This document shows positions 17,550-29,889 of a DNA stretch of 64,000 nt, in pieces (position 1 is the stretch's first letter; the number at the start of each line of letters is the position of its first letter). The stretch spans positions 37,704,177-37,768,176 of the forward strand of contig CM018051.1 in the NCBI GenBank assembly GCA_008638375.1. Reading direction: 5' to 3'. Under the pieces are notes generated by a model, which saw nothing but the letters and a program-made list of their open reading frames with translations, searched no databases and was not told the DNA's origin. Source of the stretch: Nyssa sinensis (Eukaryota; Streptophyta; Magnoliopsida; Cornales; Nyssaceae). The translations under genes and the position numbers were made by a program.

Positions 17550-20500
17550 ATTATTATAAGATAACTTTCTTAATAATCATGAAAAATTTCTACTTAAGAC
17601 TGATAGTCTATGAACATGCAGACAAATGTATAAATGAGAACAATTAGGTATGGATTGAGGATGATCAATTTTAAGAAAGTGATTTAATGACAATGATCAT
17701 AACTTGATGACAAATTATGATTAGCATTAATCGAGGATTCACACATCAATAATTTTGAAAGATTAGTGCATGAAATGGAACTCAAGGCTCAAAAGAGCAT
17801 AAAAAATGGAGCCTATAGGAATTTAAAGCAACAAAAATGGTCAAGAGCCCTATGGAGAAAAGGCAAGTTGCAGGTAGGGTTGAATAATTCGCGTGACTGG
17901 ATTTTTGGGTGATTCAGTTAGCTTTATGAATGGGAAAATATCCCCTAGGGTTCCAGGAACATAATGGAAGGAAAATGGAATCAATACAACATGCAAAACT
18001 TCACAACATAGAAAATGAAATCCTCGTCGAAAAATTGGGCCTCATCGGAGTTGTATCTGTAATTCTCCATTTGGACGACCAAAGTTCCACCAAACTAAAT
18101 TTTGAGTTTAGAAATGGAATCCTTAGGGAAAAACGACTCTAAACATGTTAGAAAATACATCGAAAAATGTTCGCCGGAGTTCGCCGTCGCTAAAGAAGGC
18201 GATCGGCGCCGACAAGGCTTTTGTTGACCAGCCAACTGTTGACCCGGGTTGGTCAACGGGTCAGGTCAGGTCGGATATCGAGTTTGGGTTGGCCCGCATA
18301 GAAACGAACCCTAATTTAAGTGGAACAACATTCTTTTGATTTGACAAGGGGCTTACATCAAGGTGATATCAGCATGACACACTAAACCTTAAGAACCGGT
18401 TGATTCTTCTACAATTTGGATAAGTTCACTTGGTTTTCAATTGGGCAGACGGTTTAGGGTTTTAAAAGTTCCTGAAATTTCACTTTAGCCCCAAACTCCT
18501 CTAAAATTACGTTTTGACCCTTGGAACTTTCTGTTAATTACGAAATAACCCAGAAAATAATTATAAATTATTTTTAAATCCTTTTAAATTATGAAAAATT
18601 ACTAAAATGCCCTGAAAGCCAAAAATAGGCCAAATGAAGGTCGATTAAAATACACGAATAGTCTAACTCAACATTTTTTGGCATTCTGGACTCAATGGCA
18701 GAGTTCAATTTGGAAAATTAGATCCAAAAAAATATGAACGGACAAACGAGAATAATTTTAATTTTATCCTAATGATTAATTAAGCTATTAATTGAACCTT
18801 GAGGATTATGAAAATATCTACCTTAACATTTTTGGGCATTCTGGACCCAATGGCAGGATCCACTTTATGAAATGAAATCCCAAAAATATAGGCACGTGTA
18901 ATGTCATAAATTACCATTATGCCTTTAGTAATCCAAAATGTAGTTAAATGTCAGAGATAGCATATTCTGACTTTGTTTGACATTCTGAACTCAACGGTAG
19001 AGTCCATTTTAGCAAACGAAATACCAAAAAATGGGACACATAAAAATATAAAATTATGAAAATACACCTAGGCTTAATTTAAGCTATAGATGAAAATCAA
19101 ATTCTAGAAAATCCTGAACTGATCATTTTTGACATCCCAGACTTGATGGTGACATTCTTTAAGAAAAATAAGACTCGATGACAAATTAAAAAATGACGAA
19201 TACGTCCTTAAGACTGAATGGAAGTTACCAGAAGTGTATAGATGAAATTAAAAAGTCTATGTAAATGTTATATGGACCGACTGGACTCAAAAATGAACTT
19301 CGAATACGTAAATTGTGTATGGAGAAATATGAGTTATTAAAAGTGTAAATTACCGTTATGTCCTTAAAGGGCCAAATAAGCTATAGAACATTATGAACCT
19401 TAAATTGGGAATTTGATGATCTCTTAATTGATTAGACTAAGTTCCGAAAAACTTAAAATACTGAATAAAGATGCTTAAAATTAGAACTAAATACTAATAC
19501 AATACATAATGTATTTTTGATCCATGATTATAGGATCACCCAAATGATGAAAAAATGGAACAAGGCTATAGGATAGCTACTACGGTATCAGTATGGGAAT
19601 GTAATGCAAAGGACCCAATGTAAGTAAACCGGAACTCTAATATATGGATTTTTACTCTACCAATGTGGCCTATTTGTATAGTTGTCAATCCTCACTTCTT
19701 GAAATATGCATCAATAATTGTTTCAAGTCCACAACTCATTGATTATCGTGTTTCCATTATGTAGAATTTATGATTTGTTGAGATCCTATTTATTATGAAT
19801 ATCTATGATTCCTTTGACTCATTGACTATGTATTTCCTTGATGATCATTGTAATCATTTTTGTTGTGGACGTTTGTAACCTATGTATATGCACATACCTT
19901 GTTGAATCCTTTTGCTGATAACATTATTTATGAGTACTCGGGGTTGTGTTTGTCACAACGCCCATCTTGGCTCTTTGGATGCTGATGACCTACGGGTCGG
20001 TGTTTGAGAATGATACCCAATACGTTGTCCTGATGAGTACATTTTAATACGATGATAAGAGCTATTGGTTTCATTTCAAGGAACTTAGAGATGAGTGGTG
20101 AACTTAGATGAGTGCTATGTGGGGGTAACTAGGCCTTATTTTTTGATAACATCTATTTGACTCAATTTGTATGTGTTTGATTCCACACTATTTGTTGATT
20201 TGATGATGTTACCTTTAGATGTGAAATACGTCTTTAAGGCTTATCTTTTGTATTCGATTTGAATCACTTTGATTTGGATAGCTAAACATGATATGTTGAT
20301 AAATTTGTGCTTGTTGACTTGTTTAGTCCTTCTTATCGCATTTGTGAACTCCTTATAAACTGTATTATTCCGGCCTGATAACCAATTCCTTTGAACTTGA
20401 AATCATATGATTATTCTCTTGTTATACGCCCTTGTGTAACCCATGACAGAGTGAAGGATTTACTTAGTAAGCTTACCCTAGAATTATAACAATTTTTTAG

Positions 20501-20904
20501 ATAACATAATATGGAAGGAAAGACAGTGATGGGGACTAATGGAGCTAGTGTTATGCTTGTGGGCAACTTTGTCGATGTATAGCTCCGAGTTGTATTTTGA
20601 ATATATATCTTGTAAGGTTGATTTTAATGTTAGATATTATGATATAGCGACACTAGAAATGTTATTAGACTTGAATTGTGATTAATGATGATGGGAATTG
20701 TATTGAGAATGATCTTATTGATGATTGTTAAAGTTTATTGGTTATTAGATAAGTTATAAATGTGTAGCTTCCACACTTGATAAAAGAAAAGAAAAATTAT
20801 TACTGTCTTATGCGATTCATTTAATTTTGTATGGCCTGTTTGACTAACAGTGTCGGTTATCGACCCCTAATCTGCATAGGGTGGGTAGGTTTTGGATCGT
20901 GACA
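17550..20904 (-). mobile_element. Long LTR-like element G, inserted in the copia pol
   Basis: The right end reads GGGTAGGTTTTGGATCGTGACA, the family terminus in reverse orientation. The left end is not resolved; it falls close to 17535-17560. Inside are at least four degenerate copies of 'CATTCTGGACTCAATGGYAGAGTCC' near 18681, 18836, 18980 and 19130, and a block near 19940-19980 ('GTTTGTCACAACGCCCATCT') also present in elements A and C. The 18170-18300 stretch is GC-richer and includes a GTTGACCCGGGTTGGTCAACGG inverted phrase. No protein-coding frame is supported. Confidence 0.6.
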
Positions 20905-20909
20905 TGTAA

Positions 20910-22455
20910 AGACCTATTTATTGAAATATCATTCTTCTTTTTTTAAAGAGGATTTAACTTGTTTGCCTAGTTGGCATGTAAAACAAACACTATCTTTGAT
21001 GAATTTGATTTTGGGTAAACCTCTAACTAGTTCATGTCTAGACAAGTTTGAGATCAATTCCATGCTTGCATGTCATAGTCGCATTTGTCACAACCAACTA
21101 TTTTCATTTATTGCTACAAAACAATTAACATTTTATGATGCAATGTCATCAAAGTTTATGCAATAAATGTTGTTATCTTTATCTGGAACAAGTAACACAT
21201 TTTCATGATTATAGGCGTCTAATCAAGCATTTATTGGCTTCAAATATAATAACATAACTTTTATCTCACAATTGATTAATATTTAGTAAGTTATGTTTCT
21301 AGCCATCAACTAGAAGCACATTTTCAATAGAAATGGAAGAATTTTTACTTACACTTCCAATACCAATAATTTTATCTTTAGAGTTGTTTAAAAAGCTCAC
21401 ATATCCTCCATCTTTGCTGAGAGAGATGTGAACTTGTTCTTGTTTCTAGTCATATGTCTTGAACAACCACTATCAATGAACCACTTGTCCTTGCTTGATG
21501 AAGACTTGAGGCAAACATCATCTTTATTTTCCATAAGGCAAAGGTTTGCAACTTATTGGTCACTTGATTCTTCCTCCAAATCATCTCAAGCTACTTTCAT
21601 TGCCTTCCTTTTGCTTTTCTTTGTGTCTCTCTTGAGTTGAAGACAACTTGCCTTTATATGCCCTAAATTTTGACACTCAAAGCATATGGAAGGATATTTT
21701 TTTAATGGTTCTCTCGTGCTTGATTCTCCTTTTTGTTGCCTTCTTCTAAGTTGCTTATTTCTTAGATAATTCCTAAATTTTCTTGAAATCAAGAAAACAT
21801 CTTCATCATCATCCACTTCTTCTTCACATATTTGTGATGATTATTTGAGAGAGATGTTCCTTTTTGGCTTGCTTTCTTTTTCACGACTCTTTATGGTGAG
21901 TTTAAGAGTTATAAGTGATCCGAGAAGCTCATCAAGACTTAGAACTTTGAGATCTTTGGCTTGATGGATGACGGTCACTTTGGCTTCCTAATTTCTTGGT
22001 TGAGAGACCTAAGATTTTCTTACCATTTCAATATTAGTATAGCTCTTACTAAGAGTTTTTAAAGAATTAATAATATTAGTAAAATGAGGGAACATTTCAA
22101 GTATTGATTCATTAATATCTATTTTAAATAGTTCATAACTATAAATTAGCATGCTACTTTTGGATTATTTTACTTGATTTGTACCTTCATAGGTAACTTC
22201 AAGTTTATTCCAAATCTCCTTTGCGGATTTACACGCGTAGAGTTTATTATACTCATTTGCATCTAAGACGTAATATAAGTTGCTCAAAGCCTTAGCATTG
22301 AGTTGAATTAATTTAAGGTCATTTTCATCCCATTCATTTTCTTTCTTACCTACCCTAGTGGAGCTAGAGGCTTCTATAGCCTTCATTAGGACACATGGAC
22401 CATTAATAATGACCTTCCAAATTTCATAATGAAGGGCTTGAAGATAGATCTTCAT
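20910..22455 (-). pseudogene. Ty1/copia gag and protease fragment (5' half of the split element)
   Basis: From 22455 leftwards the minus strand encodes a copia gag segment (LNAKALSNLYYVLDANEYNK, then KSAKEIWNKLEVTYEGTNQVK) and a CCHC zinc knuckle CFECQNLGHIKASC at about 21655-21700. A protease site WFIDSGCSRHMT follows near 21440-21480, then a frameshifted stretch with 'GYVSFLNNSKDKIIGIG'. Stops and frameshifts show it is dead. It ends at element G, beyond which the RT/RNase H half is found. Confidence 0.85.
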
Positions 22456-22597
22456 TCTAACTTTCTAATATGTGCAATTTTGACCACTAAATGAGGGAGT
22501 TCCATTTTTCAATTGTCCCTCGGCAAAGATGGTTCTCATAATATTTGTCATATATTTTCTCTTAGTGTTTTAACTCTATTTTCAAGCGACGAGTCAT

Positions 22598-23220
22598 TGA
22601 TACTACTTGTTGCCTAAAAATATATCCAAGACAGGGGGTGATTTGGGTATTTGGTAAATGTTAATTATTTGATAAACTTTAAATACTAATGCAAATAAAG
22701 CACAAAGTGAGTAAAGAGTAGAGAAGAGAGAACAAACATAAAAATTTTACAAGTTTCCTAAAACTTCCAATGTCCTCGACTCAAGATCTCTATTTGAGTT
22801 TTTTTGCCATATGAACTCCTTCACAGGTGGAGATTAAACATTTACAACAAAAAACTTTCTGCTCATTTTAGCAATCATTTTCTTGATGGAACTAAGATTG
22901 ATAGATGTCGAACACAAATAAATACTGAAATTTCTTCGTGTGAGACTTTTAGCTAGTTCTAGGAAGGGAGATATCTAAAAGTAGTACTAATTAATTTCCA
23001 ATGAAATTTGTTTTTAGTACGCATCACATTGCTTTGTTGTTCATTGCGAGAACTAAAGCTTTGTGTTAGATTGATTATTTTTCTAATTTTCTATCTAAAG
23101 CTTTCCAAAAGACTTTTTATTATTAGATTTACTCTATTCCGATGTGTTCTTCACTCAATCCAGAGCGATAGAGTGGAGTTACTACTAGTCGTATAGTATT
23201 TGCAGTACTAATGTATTCAT
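22598..23220 (-). repeat. Degenerate copia PBS and presumed 5' LTR
   Basis: Plus-strand 'TTGATACTA' at about 22597-22605 is a decayed complement of the initiator-Met primer site, followed by TGTTGCCTAAAAATATATCC, the expected start of a copia LTR in this orientation. The LTR body runs right; its far end is not identifiable and 23220 is only a guess. No ORF is supported. Confidence 0.5.
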
Positions 23221-24479
23221 GTAACCTTAGATCCGTTTGAGATTTGTTACTCTGACACTATATATCTTATCATTTATAGTATTTGCATTTGTCGTTTGGC
23301 TATCTCTTGTATTTTTGTGAGTAATACAAAAAAACCTTTTTAATTTTCCAAAAGAAGATACAATGATTAAAATAAAATCCAGTGCACCACCAAAAGTTAA
23401 ATAAATAATTAAAATCCGTAGAACTACTGAAGTAGGTTTTTGGGAAGGTAATAATTCCACTGGGGTTTTGCTTAAGCAATATGCAGATTACAAGTTGCAG
23501 CTAAGACAAAATTTTAGCACAATTTAGATAGAGAGCTAGAAGTCTTTATTCACTTACGTCTAATTGACCAGTTTATCAAAGAGGACAATTGAGTTCATTC
23601 CCAACATACTGTCCATGCATGCACAAGCCACAATCTGATCCAAGAACCTAACAAATTTATTTTATTTTATTTTTTTGGTGATCAAGAAAAGAAACTTTAT
23701 TGATGATAGAAGACAACAAGCTTACAATCAACGACAAATATAGACGAAACCTAAAGATCCAAAAGCTAGCACCCAACCTTAATGATCAAGCTGGTGAGAT
23801 ACCTACAGCAAAACAGAGAGCCAAATAATATCATTAACAGCTCCCCTATCCATCTAAATATAGAAAAAGAAGAATCCAAAAAACTAGCACCCTCAATATA
23901 CCAAACTGTAAACAATACCTGCGCAAGAAAAACCATCCCTTTGAAAGCTCTGAACCCTCCACTTCCACAGCGAAACAGACATCCTGCTTAACTCACAATT
24001 ATAGTCGCAAGTTAGATTCCAGCAGAACTGTCTACTCTGCAGCTTACTTCCATATGAAAAAGGTTGACACAATCAAGTTTTGTAATATGATAAACTTGGA
24101 CTAATAACTCGAATGGATGCCGCAGCCCATGATGGATCACGGAAAACAGAAGAATTAAAAGCCAAAAACCGATTGCCTCCCTCCAACTTACTCGACCTCT
24201 TGAATCTCTCATATCTTGAACTGATTCTTTAACATGAACGTACAAAATCTGCATAGATCTCCCTTTACCCTCCGCTTCTTCTCATTTTAGTATTGCAACA
24301 GATGAGAATGGCATCCTCCACCCAACAATATTCACCTGAGCAGAATTACCCATAAAAATACAGAATTTTCATCCAACCCAATTTTAAAGACCACTTGTAA
24401 AAGATGAGTTTCCAATCAACAGATCATTCATGTTATATCTTCCATAGTGCTGACAACCCAAACAAACTCAAACCTTTTC
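23221..24479. other. No gene; possible retroposon 3' end
   Basis: No coding sequence is recognised. On the minus strand, an AATAAAGTTTCTTTTC phrase followed by A-rich sequence (plus-strand 23655-23705) looks like the polyadenylated 3' end of a LINE or other retroposon. The adjacent 23710-24480 would then be its body, but no reverse transcriptase motif is visible. Weak evidence only. Confidence 0.3.
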
Positions 24480-24489
24480 ACAGAAAGTC

Positions 24490-24733
24490 CATAAAAGAGA
24501 CTGAAAATGCTAAGAAAAGAAAGAAGAATAGAGAATTGAAAGGCAAGGACAAAAAAGGAAATTAAGGGAAGAAAAGGGACAAGTGAACGGAAAAGAAAAA
24601 AGAGGAATGAGAAAGAAGCACCCTACCGAGAAAAACAAAACAACGGAAGACGAGCAGGAAACAACCAGAAAGAGAGAAAAAAAAAAGGAACAAAGAACCA
24701 AACAAAGAAGGACAAAGAAGAGAAGAGCAAAGA
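24490..24733 (+). repeat. Strand-asymmetric purine-rich tract
   Basis: About 240 bp is overwhelmingly A and G on the plus strand (repeats of AAGAAAG, GGAAAAG and GAGAAAGAAG type). Pyrimidine interruptions are few. The Lys/Glu/Arg-rich reading at 24583-24813 is a composition artefact. The tract directly abuts the 3' end of the glycosyltransferase pseudogene. Confidence 0.7.
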
Positions 24734-24735
24734 AC

Positions 24736-25800
24736 CTAACAAATTGCATCCAAGTCTTGCAGAGTTATTACTGTTGGAACTTGGGACTCTTTCTTGTTAT
24801 TGAGTTGCATTAACTTCATTACCACCCCATCTATCTCTTCCTCTCCTTTCTTTTCTATGTTATCAGCCAGCTTTCTTGCTTTCTCCCTTACTTCTCCATT
24901 TTTCTCCACCACCACATTTTTGATCACTGTTGCCACTTTCTTAGCCTCAAGTCTGCCATTCTCATCTCTCACAACCTCCACACCTATACCAATATGCTCA
25001 ACTAGTCTTGCATTCAATGGTTGATCAACGTGAATAGGTATGGCTATAATTGGAACCCCATACTTCATGCTCTCCATCAGAGAACCCCATCCACAGTGAC
25101 TCACAAACCCACCAATACTTGCATGCACTAGAATTTTTGCCTGTGGCGCCTAGCCTTCCACACCAGTCCTCTCTCTCATATCCTCTCAAGAAATCCTTCA
25201 GATAGTGCCTCTTTAACTGTCCTCTTTCTCTTTTCGTCAAGAAACTTGAGAACCCATATGAAGTTAACATTGCTAAGCCCAAGCCCATGGGCTATCTCTT
25301 CCATTTCCATCTCGGACAGAAAATACTCACTGCTAAAAGAAACAAACACAGTAGAAGATTCATCCTTCTTGTCAAGCCATTCGATGATCTTGGATTGCTC
25401 ATCTTTGTTGTTTGTTTCTTGAACAATAGGACCAACTGGAATAATCTCTTTCTCGGACAACTCAGAGAGATAATCGACATATTTTCCTTCAATCTATCTA
25501 AAACTCTTTATCAAAACAATTTTAGAAGATCGTTTGATGGATTCAGTGAAATATTTAGTGAAGCCATTTGATTTGTCAGAAGAGTTTATCAAATCGGTGA
25601 GTTTAACACTCTTATAATCATGGAGACAAATCTCCAAAAAAGGGAATTCATTAGATGGATACTTGAGAAGACGAAACAAGAAAGAAATGTTTGCAGCACT
25701 AGTGGTTAAAAACTCGATGGCTAGTATGTTAAGCTACTCTGCAACCTCTGATGCCCATGGTTGGAAGAAATCATATGTAAGCAAGTCTAGTTTTAGGGTT
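24736..25800 (-). pseudogene. UDP-glycosyltransferase (GT1 family, UGT94/91-like) pseudogene, 5'-truncated
   Basis: Minus-strand segments follow the order of a plant family-1 glycosyltransferase: LLTYDFFQPWASEVAE (with a stop after it), EFLTTSAAN, EFPFLEICLHDYKSVKL, RSSKIVLIKSF, IIPVGPIVQE, IIEWLDKKDESSTVFVSFSS, EMEEIAHGLGLSNVNFIWVL, then the PSPG box and KARKLADNIEKKGEEEIDGVV up to the natural-looking stop at 24736. The family transfers sugar from UDP-sugar to small-molecule glycosides. In the 44-residue PSPG box the first Trp codon is TAG (25150-25152), and a frameshift lies just upstream. HCGWGS replaces the usual HCGWNS, and the box ends in DQ. The first ~100 residues are absent; the gene breaks at about 25800 into a copia RT. 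Clearly non-functional; the subfamily call is by resemblance only. Confidence 0.88.
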
Positions 25801-28480
25801 TATAGGATTTTGAGACATAGGCCCCCATTTGCGAACAACAACGATTGCAAGTAAGTTGTAGACAGAGGTGAGATGGGCAATAGGGGAAAAAGCCTCCTCA
25901 TAGTGTTTTATCGAGTGCTTGCAATTCTTTTTGCATTGCTTTTTGCCAAAGAGGGTTAGGATTTGCCTCACGATAAGATTAAGGCTCATGATGAGAAAGA
26001 ATGGTGGAAAAACAATGATAATCATGAAGATGAACATGTGTTTCTCTTACCCGTGTAGAACGATGAAGGTGAGAATCAATGGTGGAATCATCAGCGAATG
26101 TGGTAGATGTAGCGGAAACAGTGTTAGTGGCAGGAGCAATAGACGGAGTTGATGTCTTGGGAGGAGCCACAAGTGTAGGTTGTGAGAGCTCATCAAGGAA
26201 TAAGTTAATGGATGAATTAGTAAAGAATGAGGATGTAGGTGGAGAAGATAAGTGAAATAAGGAAAGGGAGGAAAATTTTTTATGTTCCTATAAGATAACA
26301 TGACAAGAAATGCAAAATCTCTCGGAGTAAGGATTCCAACATCTGTAACCTTCGTGTTTAATTCCATAACCTAGGAAACAACATAGACGAGCTCGAGGTT
26401 CCAATTTTGTACGTTCATGGGGTTGAAGCAGAACAAAGAGCAGAACAAAGCAAGCATAACTAAAAACTCAAAGAAGGTTATAGGCTAGAGTGACACAAAA
26501 AATGTTTTCATATAGAGATTGATTGTTAATGACAGGAGAGGGAAAACGATTGATGGTATAAACAACAGTGAGGGCAACTTCACCCCAAAAAAGCTTAGGG
26601 TATGAAGTAGAGAAAAAGAGAGCCTAAATAATATAAAAAATGTGCATGTGTTTTCGTTCAACATAACCATTTTGCTGAGATGTTCTAGGATAGGAACACT
26701 GAGAAATGGTACCGTGCTGGCAAAGAGTATTTTAAAAACCAGTTTCCTTATGTTCCCTAGCATTATGATGGGAAAAGAAAATTGAGTTTTTATCATGCGG
26801 GCAAAATTGAAGTATATTTGAGGCAATTTTGAGCGATGTTTCATTAGATAGATCCAATTAAAGCGAGAGTAGTTGTCAAAAAAATAACAAATATATGGAT
26901 CCACCCATTGTAGTAGTGGGAGAAGGTCCCCAAATGTCAGAGTGAACTAAATCAAAAGGGGTAGAATAAACATAATCACTTTTATTAAATGGCAAAGCAG
27001 GTTGTTTTGCAAGCTGACAAGATAGACAATCAATTTTTTTGATTTTGACTGAGCCTAACAACCCAATAGATATTAAATCCTGTAGACGACTAGAAGAAGC
27101 ATGCCCCAATCATGAGTGCCAAAGTGTAGCATGAGAAACATGAGAGACAAAGGCAACAGAAAATAATGAAGGAGGAATGCGAAGATGGATGAGCTCAAAC
27201 AAGCACCCAACCTTATGGCCTATCCCAATAGTCTTCTGTGTTTATGGATCTTGCACATAACAACCAGAAGAAGAGAAAAAAACATTTAGTCCAAGATCGC
27301 ATAATTGACCCACAAATATATGATTCAAGGCTAGATTAGGTACAAGATAGGTGTTAAGAAGAAAAACATAAGAAGTAAAAATTTTGCCAATATGACTAAC
27401 AGGTAGATGAGAGCCATTTGCTGTGTGAATGGATAGAATATGAGAACTAGAAGTTTGAGACGAAAAAAATACTAGAGTTTGAAGTCATATGATTATTGCA
27501 TGTGGAGTTAAGAAGACTTACTAGAAGTGGCAGACATAACAGCGGGGGGTGGGGAAGCAAGAACTTGTGTTAGCATAGCCTCAAGATCAATAACAGAGAA
27601 GGATGGAGGAGGAGAATCAAATGGGGGAGAACCTTCAGCAGTAGCAGCAATAGAGGAGGATATAGATTCAAATTTTGAATAGTGAACATATTTTCCCTTT
27701 GACCAATTGTTTCGTGGCTGTCGATTGGGGTTTTTCGAGGCAGTCATCCTAATAATGTCCAGGTCCTAGCTTTTTAACAATACCTGTATGCTTTAGTAGG
27801 ACAATCCAATAAAGCATGACTAGATAGGTGACAATACTTCCAAAATTTATGGATAGGTTGACTCCTTTTGTGTTGAGAAGGCTTGAAAGCTGCAAGTGTT
27901 GTATTAGTTGAGGAGGATTTGAGAATTCTGAGGCGAGTTTCTTTAGAGAGTAGTTTAGAGATGGCTTGCTTTAATGTGGGAAGAGGACTCTGGTGAAGTA
28001 GAGATGCTCGAATTGGCTCGAAGTGATCATTGAGAACCATTAAGAAATGATCAAACACTGCTTATCATGACAGGTAGTAAACTTGGTAGCATCAAGATCT
28101 AAAACTTAATGTGGGTTCTAAACATGTTAACTAATCCCAAAGTGAGTACATCTGAGAGAAAAAATTATTAATTGACTAGCCAAGTTCTTAGCGTGTACGA
28201 TGAAGAGTATTAAGGAGCTAAAATTGGTGGGCAAGATCAGAAGTGGTGTAACGTGCTACTAATAAATCCTAAACCGATTTAGTAGTTGTGAAATGACCAA
28301 ACTAAGGACGGATAGAAGAGGCGGTGATGTTATGAAACCATGTGATGATCTAATGATTCTTGCTATCCCAATCTTCCAACCACTTTAGGAATTGTGCTCC
28401 ATAACGTAGGAAGTTTAACAAAAATTTGATAAAAGTGGTCTATGGGAAGAAAATTGGACCAAAACAAGCTCTAAAATAAA
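25801..28480 (-). pseudogene. Ty1/copia gag-integrase-RT remnant (second copia element)
   Basis: Right to left on the minus strand: a gag region full of stops (about 28100-28400, with a 'DLAHQF.LLNTLH' core), gag C-terminus to 27508 with a degenerate knuckle (CHLSSHALLDC), then GAG-pre-integrase (GHASSSRLQDLISIGLLG, CLSCQLAKQP). The integrase start (FDLVHSDIWGPSPTTTMGG, then DNYSRFNWIYLMKHRSK) follows, with frameshifted integrase remnants to about 26047. Last is a short RT piece (KQCKKNCKH.., HYEEAFSPIAHLTSV) with an internal deletion. It ends against the glycosyltransferase pseudogene at about 25800. Its 5' LTR and PBS lie far right (46844-47047), because an Athila-type element inserted between them and gag. 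Confidence 0.85.
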
Positions 28481-28662
28481 CTCAGAATGTCAAAAATGGT
28501 GGGAACTGGTTTGAAAGAGCCTAAAAAATGGGTGAACCAGCTGAAACAAACTATTGGTTTGGAGTTGGTTCAGAGGGTGAGCCAATTGGGAGCTGGACCG
28601 GCACTAGGGCTAACGTGGACGTGCAGTTGACGTGGTAACACATGGTACTGATGTTGAATAAT

Positions 28663-29878
28663 TGATCTGTCGTGGAAATCAACCGAATTACCAAACTAAA
28701 CTACTAGTATAGTAGAGAAGTAAGGGTCGAACCCACAGAGACTATTAATTGTTTAAAAACCAAAGTTCAGATTAATTTTAATTTAAATTAACAAAGATTG
28801 ATTGTTGTTGATTTTCTTTCTAAAGTTAAATGAGAATTATAATTAAAGCAAATATTGAACTGAATTAACAATGAATCGAATTAAAAGAGAATTCCTAGGG
28901 TGTTAAATCCACCACTAATCTTGTAACTAGCTTCAATTGTATTAATTCTTGGGCCATTAAATTTGGATGTAAAATATGTATTTTGGCTACAAGCCTCAAT
29001 ACAATCATTAAGAAAACCACGCACCAAAACCCTAAGCATGAATCATCTTTGGTCAACACAAATTGTCTACGCTAATTCTAAGGTCATAGTCACAATTTGT
29101 TTTCCTTAAGTTATGACTCGTTCTACGGTTTTGATGTATGTACACATATTACTATTGTATAACCACATAAACAAAATCACAGAAATTGATTATGTGAAAC
29201 TGAATAATACGATCATTGCCTTAATAAAATCTCAACGTTATACAATCAACATCCAAAACTAATTAACCCAAAAATAAAAATACAAAGAAGCAAATTACTT
29301 GACTAGGGTTTCATCTAAACCCTAGGAATGAGAGAACTTAGCCCATGATAGTGGAAGAGGAGACTACCATAGCCATGGAGTTCTTTATTTTCTTCTTTTG
29401 AGTCGTCTCCTTCTTTCTTCCCTTCGTCAAGATCCCCAAAAATGGCCTCCTCCTTTTCCAAAACCCTAGCTCCCAATATTATCCCCTCTTTCCAAAATTA
29501 CCCCTATAAAATAAGAAAATCAGGAAAATAAAGTAAAATCCCATCATTAGACATTAGGGGCCCAAAAAGAGAGTCTAAAGTGTTCCAAAATAGAGCTTAT
29601 AATGCTAAAATAGGCCCTAGTCCACCTACATATGGACCAAGCCTCTCTTCTAACCCAAAATCACTTGTTTTTCCACTTCTTTTAGCACTTCAAAGCCCAA
29701 TATTTTCCTTTTGCTCCAAATCCACCACGAAATCATCAACTTTGACGAGCTTTCTCTGCAAAAAGACAAAACAAGAATTAACTAGCAAATGCATATAGAT
29801 TAGAGAAATTAAAATAATAAACATGCCAGAATATCTAGGGTTAACAAAATAATATGCACTTTTTAACCAGTTATCACA
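28663..29878 (-). repeat. 3' LTR of the Athila-type element
   Basis: On the plus strand it starts TGATCTGTCGTGG and ends GGTT..CCAGTTATCACA, 1,216 bp with TG...CA ends. It matches 45225-46424 almost throughout, including the shared phrases 'GTAAGGGTCGAACCCACAG' and 'CTTGACTAGGGTTTCATC'. It retains the U3 terminus that the 5' copy has lost. No coding capacity. Confidence 0.92.
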
Positions 29879-29889
29879 CTCCCCAACTT
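29879..29889 (-). other. Polypurine tract next to the 3' LTR
   Basis: The minus strand reads AAGTTGGGGAG directly before the LTR's TGTGATAAC. This is the expected place and composition for the plus-strand primer of an LTR retrotransposon, though it contains two T residues. Confidence 0.75.

Noticed and set aside
24510..24813. Hydrophobic minus-strand and Lys-rich plus-strand ORFs
   Set aside because: Both are direct products of the polypurine tract and do not resemble any protein family.
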